Part shown: positions 61,284 to 64,000 of the stretch, in pieces
How the letters are laid out: the number at the start of each line of letters is the position of its first letter
Position numbering within the stretch: position 1 is the first letter of the stretch
Origin: Candidatus Heimdallarchaeota archaeon
Lineage (GTDB): Archaea; Asgardarchaeota; Heimdallarchaeia; JABLTI01
Direction of reading: 5' to 3'
NCBI GenBank assembly: GCA_019058275.1
Contig: JAHLVW010000103.1
Location: forward strand, 1-64,000
DNA length: 64,000 nt
The notes under the pieces: generated by a model
Databases searched by the model: none
What the model was told of the DNA's origin: nothing
The model's input: only the letters and a program-made list of their open reading frames with translations
Position numbers and translations under genes: made by a program

Positions 61284-62321
61284 TTGATAGTTATGGAGTG
61301 TTTGTTGAAACAACAAGGAATACCTCAAGGCAGCTGTTATACAATTACAGATAATGGTACAAAAAAGAAGGCTTGTGAGGTAACACTAAGAACCAAAGAT
61401 AATCAATATGAGCGCTTAATCAAATCAAAACACCTTTCACGACCAGAAGATTATTACTCTATCTATCAGAGTGGATGTAACCATGATTGCTTAAAGTGTC
61501 ACTCCTCTGAGTTTTCGAAGAGGGTAAACGGTCAATGGATTAGTGAGGATGAGCTAGCAAAGATTGCCAATGAGTATCTTTCCTATGTAACTGTTTTTGA
61601 ACCCAAAAATAGAGTAACCATGTGGCATGCTGAGGATCTTTGCTTACATTGTGGTTCTTGTATTATACATGGTAGAAAATCCAAATATTGTCCTGGAAAA
61701 CTATCAACTTCTGATATTGTTCTTTCCCCTCAAGGATTTGGTCCGGCTAGAAATATTTTAGCATTCACTGGAGGAGATTTGACATGCAATCCGAATTACT
61801 ATGCCAATGTTGCAAGTAAAATCAAAGAGGAAACTGATGGAAAGATAAGGGTTCTAGTTGAGAGTAATGGTTATGCTCTTACAAAGAAAAACCTCAAGAC
61901 ACTCAAAGAGGGTGGTGTTGATTCCTTTTGGTTGGATTTAAAAGCATATGATAATGAAATTTATCAGAAGTTATGTGGAACTCCGAATAATACTGTATTA
62001 AAATCAGTTGAATTAATTGTTGATCTAGAATTTACACTTGAAATCTTAATTCTTTACATCCCAAATTATGTAGAAACTGATCAACACAAGCAAATTGCTC
62101 AATTAGTCGTTGATGTAGACAATGAAATTCCAATTACTTTATTGGCTTTCTTTCCTTCTTATAAACTAATTAACAATCGCTCACCAACATTCCAAGAAAT
62201 GATGACAAGTTATTATGAGCTAAAAGCTGCTGGACTGAAAAACATGCGATTAGGAAATCTTGGAGTATTCGCTAAAACAGCTGAGCAAATTGAACAGATT
62301 CATTCATTGAAAAATCGTTGA
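61284..62321 (+). CDS. Radical SAM protein with an extra cysteine insertion
   Basis: 345 residues. The frame opens at TTG 61284; ATG 61293 (MECLLKQQGIP) is the likely start. The radical SAM cluster is C-x3-C-x2-C in SGCNHDCLKCHSSEF (about residue 65-75). A second cysteine-rich insert, DLCLHCGSCIIHG with YCPG (about 115-140), may bind another Fe-S cluster or zinc. LAFTGGDLTCNP (the GGE-like SAM strand), VLVESNGYALT and FWLDLKAYDNEIYQKLCGTP match the activase-like group of archaeal radical SAM enzymes. The target is unknown. TGA serves as a normal stop here. Confidence 0.85.
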   Translation: MIVMECLLKQQGIPQGSCYTITDNGTKKKACEVTLRTKDNQYERLIKSKHLSRPEDYYSIYQSGCNHDCLKCHSSEFSKRVNGQWISEDELAKIANEYLSYVTVFEPKNRVTMWHAEDLCLHCGSCIIHGRKSKYCPGKLSTSDIVLSPQGFGPARNILAFTGGDLTCNPNYYANVASKIKEETDGKIRVLVESNGYALTKKNLKTLKEGGVDSFWLDLKAYDNEIYQKLCGTPNNTVLKSVELIVDLEFTLEILILYIPNYVETDQHKQIAQLVVDVDNEIPITLLAFFPSYKLINNRSPTFQEMMTSYYELKAAGLKNMRLGNLGVFAKTAEQIEQIHSLKNR

Positions 62322-62394
62322 TATAAGTTCAAGAAAGATTTTTCATTCATATCTAATATAACTGTAAGATATGTGGAAATATTGGAGCGCTAAG

Positions 62395-63493
62395 ATGGAG
62401 CTTTTAGCAGGTTCATCTTTTAGTAATATTATAAGATTATCTTGGTAAAACAAGTTTCGCGTCCACCCAAAATGTTGGTATAGATATTACATAGCAGTTA
62501 GAGCAAGTCATTATTTCTTGCCTTTTAGATTAATAGAACGAATGAAATATAATCGAAAGATAAGAGAAACTGATATCGAACAGGATCCAATTTTCATAAT
62601 AGGTCATTGGCGAACAGGAACAACATTACTACATTCTATGTTAACTAAAGATGAGAACTTTGGTTATGTTACTAATCTAGAAACTTATTATCCACATTTC
62701 TTTTTATTGTTTGAAAAATTAACTCGCAGAATTATCGATTTCGCTTTACCAAAAACAAGGTCCATGGATAATGTAAAACTAAGCAGTTTTGAGACAGCAG
62801 AAGAAGAATTTGCTATTGGAAGTTATGACAAATATAGTTTCTATCATCATTTCATTTTTCCAAGAAATTTTGAATTGTACTCAAAATATCTTTTCTTTGA
62901 TGAATGTACACAAGAGGAAATACAACGTTGGAAAACAAGATATCAATTTTTCCTCAAAAAGATTACACTAAAACATAATGGAAAAAGATTAGTATTAAAA
63001 AAATCCCGCAAATACTCCTCGAGTAAAATACCTTCTTGAAATGTTCCCTGATGCAAAATTCATACACACATATCGAAATCCATACTTTGTTTTTTCTTCA
63101 ACGCTTAAATTATTTAGAAATCTACTACCAGTGTTTTCATTACAAAAATGGGACGATAAGCAAATACAAGATGGTTTTCTTAGAAATTTCAAAAAAATGT
63201 ATGAAATCTTTGAACGAGATAAAAAATTAATTCCAAAAGGAAACTTACTAGATGTTAAGTATGAAGATTTGATAATAGACCCATTAAAAGCATCAAAACA
63301 AACCTACAAAGAACTACTGTTAGATAATTATGAATTGCCAAAAGAAAAATTTGAGTAATACACTAAGCAGCAATCATCGTTTGTACCAAATCAACATGTG
63401 CTATCAGATGACATTATTACAAAGGTCAATGATTATTGGGATCAAATGAGGAGAGATTACAGTTACGAGCGAATGGAAGTTGAGCCTTCTTAG
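62395..63493 (+). pseudogene. Sulfotransferase with two stops and one frameshift
   Basis: From ATG 62395 the frame reads MELLAGSSFSNIIRLSW, TAA (62446), then NKFRVHPKCWYRYYIAVR and DPIFIIGHWRTGTTLLHSML, the PAPS-binding 5' loop of membrane-associated sulfotransferases. One extra A in the A-run near 62999 shifts the frame; corrected, it reads NPANTPRVKYLLEMFPDA and KFIHTYRNPYFVFSS (3' phosphate motif) and LLDVKYEDLIIDP. A TAA at 63356 interrupts the end (FE-YTKQQSSF), which closes at TAG 63493. The intact form would transfer sulfate to a sugar or lipid. At least three lesions make this copy inactive unless they are errors. Confidence 0.8.
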
Positions 63494-63540
63494 AATGATT
63501 TATTAAATTCGTATAAAAAATATATTAGCTGGTGTCCTTT

Positions 63541-64000
63541 TTGCAAGTTACTATTATTAATGTCTATAATGATATTGTTCCAGAAGGTTCTGAATTTATT
63601 GCAGATCATGGAGTAGCATTCTATATTGAAACACCAGAAAAAACAATTCTTTTTGATACGGGAGCTAAGGGTAATATTCTACTTCATAATATGAAAGCTC
63701 TTGATCTTGATCCTGATGCTATCGAAACAATCGTCCTTTCGCATGGCCACTGGGATCATTCCGGAGGGATAATAGGTTTACTGAAAGAGAGAACTAAAGA
63801 TACTCCCATAACTGTAATTGCCCATCCAACAATAATGGAACTAAAGGGAATTGTTAGAAAAAAGGATAATAAAAATATTTTATATGAGTTTCCAAAAATA
63901 CCACAATCACTACAAAAAAGAATTATTTTCAAATATACAAAAGAACCAGTTTCCATAACAGAAAAACTAGCTACTTTAGGTGAAATGCGCAACCGTCCTC
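63541..64000 (+). CDS. Metallo-beta-lactamase-fold hydrolase, partial at window end
   Basis: Begins at TTG 63541 (MQVTIINVYNDIVPEGSEFI) with GGTGT upstream, and runs off the window. Motifs: ILFDTGAKGNILLHNM, DPDAIETIVLSHGHWDHSGG (HxHxDH), and an inserted basic segment after VIAHPTIMELKG. It is the cytosolic archaeal type related to dihydropterin RFA-P synthase, and a relative of the exported protein at 29492. 153 codons are visible. Confidence 0.85.
   Translation, partial: MQVTIINVYNDIVPEGSEFIADHGVAFYIETPEKTILFDTGAKGNILLHNMKALDLDPDAIETIVLSHGHWDHSGGIIGLLKERTKDTPITVIAHPTIMELKGIVRKKDNKNILYEFPKIPQSLQKRIIFKYTKEPVSITEKLATLGEMRNRP

Noticed and set aside
1..64000. CRISPR arrays, tRNA genes and complete rRNA genes
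   Set aside because: No short regularly spaced repeats, no cloverleaf with a conserved T-arm, and only the 15-base end of 16S rRNA were found by eye; a covariance-model scan would be decisive.

Overview
The window is AT-rich archaeal DNA, most likely from an Asgard archaeon of the Heimdallarchaeia/Gerdarchaeales type. This assignment is inferred from gene content; no marker gene lies in the window. The support is an Arf-like small GTPase in an operon with two longin/roadblock-like proteins and a multi-spanning membrane protein, a giant integrin-like surface protein with a cytosolic longin/roadblock-like domain, FtsX permeases, archaeal TATA boxes, many TTG/GTG starts and no bacterial housekeeping genes. 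I see no tRNA gene, no complete rRNA gene and no CRISPR array.

Layout. 1-7.6 kb: a repeat, remnants of a membrane-protein gene and of a VapB antitoxin, a permuted substrate-binding protein, a small secreted protein, a large FtsX permease and a decayed TPR gene. 7.3-13.1 kb: a second repeat copy that directly follows the 15-nt 3' terminus of 16S rRNA, a two-receiver PEP/pyruvate-binding (PPDK_N) protein, a membrane protein, a HicBA toxin-antitoxin pair with a stop codon inside hicA, a zinc-ribbon membrane protein and three degenerate repeat copies. 13-22.6 kb: methyltransferase, alcohol dehydrogenase, lipid kinase, a phosphodiesterase/membrane-protein pair, acetyltransferase, dihydropyrimidinase-type amidohydrolase and a membrane-bound winged-helix regulator. 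22.8-34.4 kb: two paralogous epimerases, SDR, MBL hydrolase, clostripain-type peptidase, zinc ribbon and several broken genes. 34.6-37.9 kb: the GTPase operon. 38-40.5 kb: Fe-S proteins, zinc ribbon, DUF4177-like and HEAT-repeat proteins. 40.9-46.4 kb: the 1847-residue receptor. 46.4-57.7 kb: tandem lipid kinases (one frameshifted), TatD hydrolase, an AAC(3)-like gene with a stop, a TPR gene with a stop, SDR and small membrane proteins, plus a second short repeat family. 57.9-64 kb: two PLP enzymes, a radical SAM protein, a broken sulfotransferase and a partial MBL hydrolase.

Two themes stand out. First, surface sensing and GTPase signalling genes carry longin/roadblock-like modules, which suggests links between outer receptors, membrane proteins and an Arf-like switch (inference). 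Second, an unusually large share of genes, about fifteen, carry a single in-frame stop or frameshift in an otherwise intact reading frame. Ordinary TGA termination elsewhere argues against a simple genetic-code change, so recent decay, strain polymorphism, sequencing error or readthrough must be told apart with reads and orthologues.
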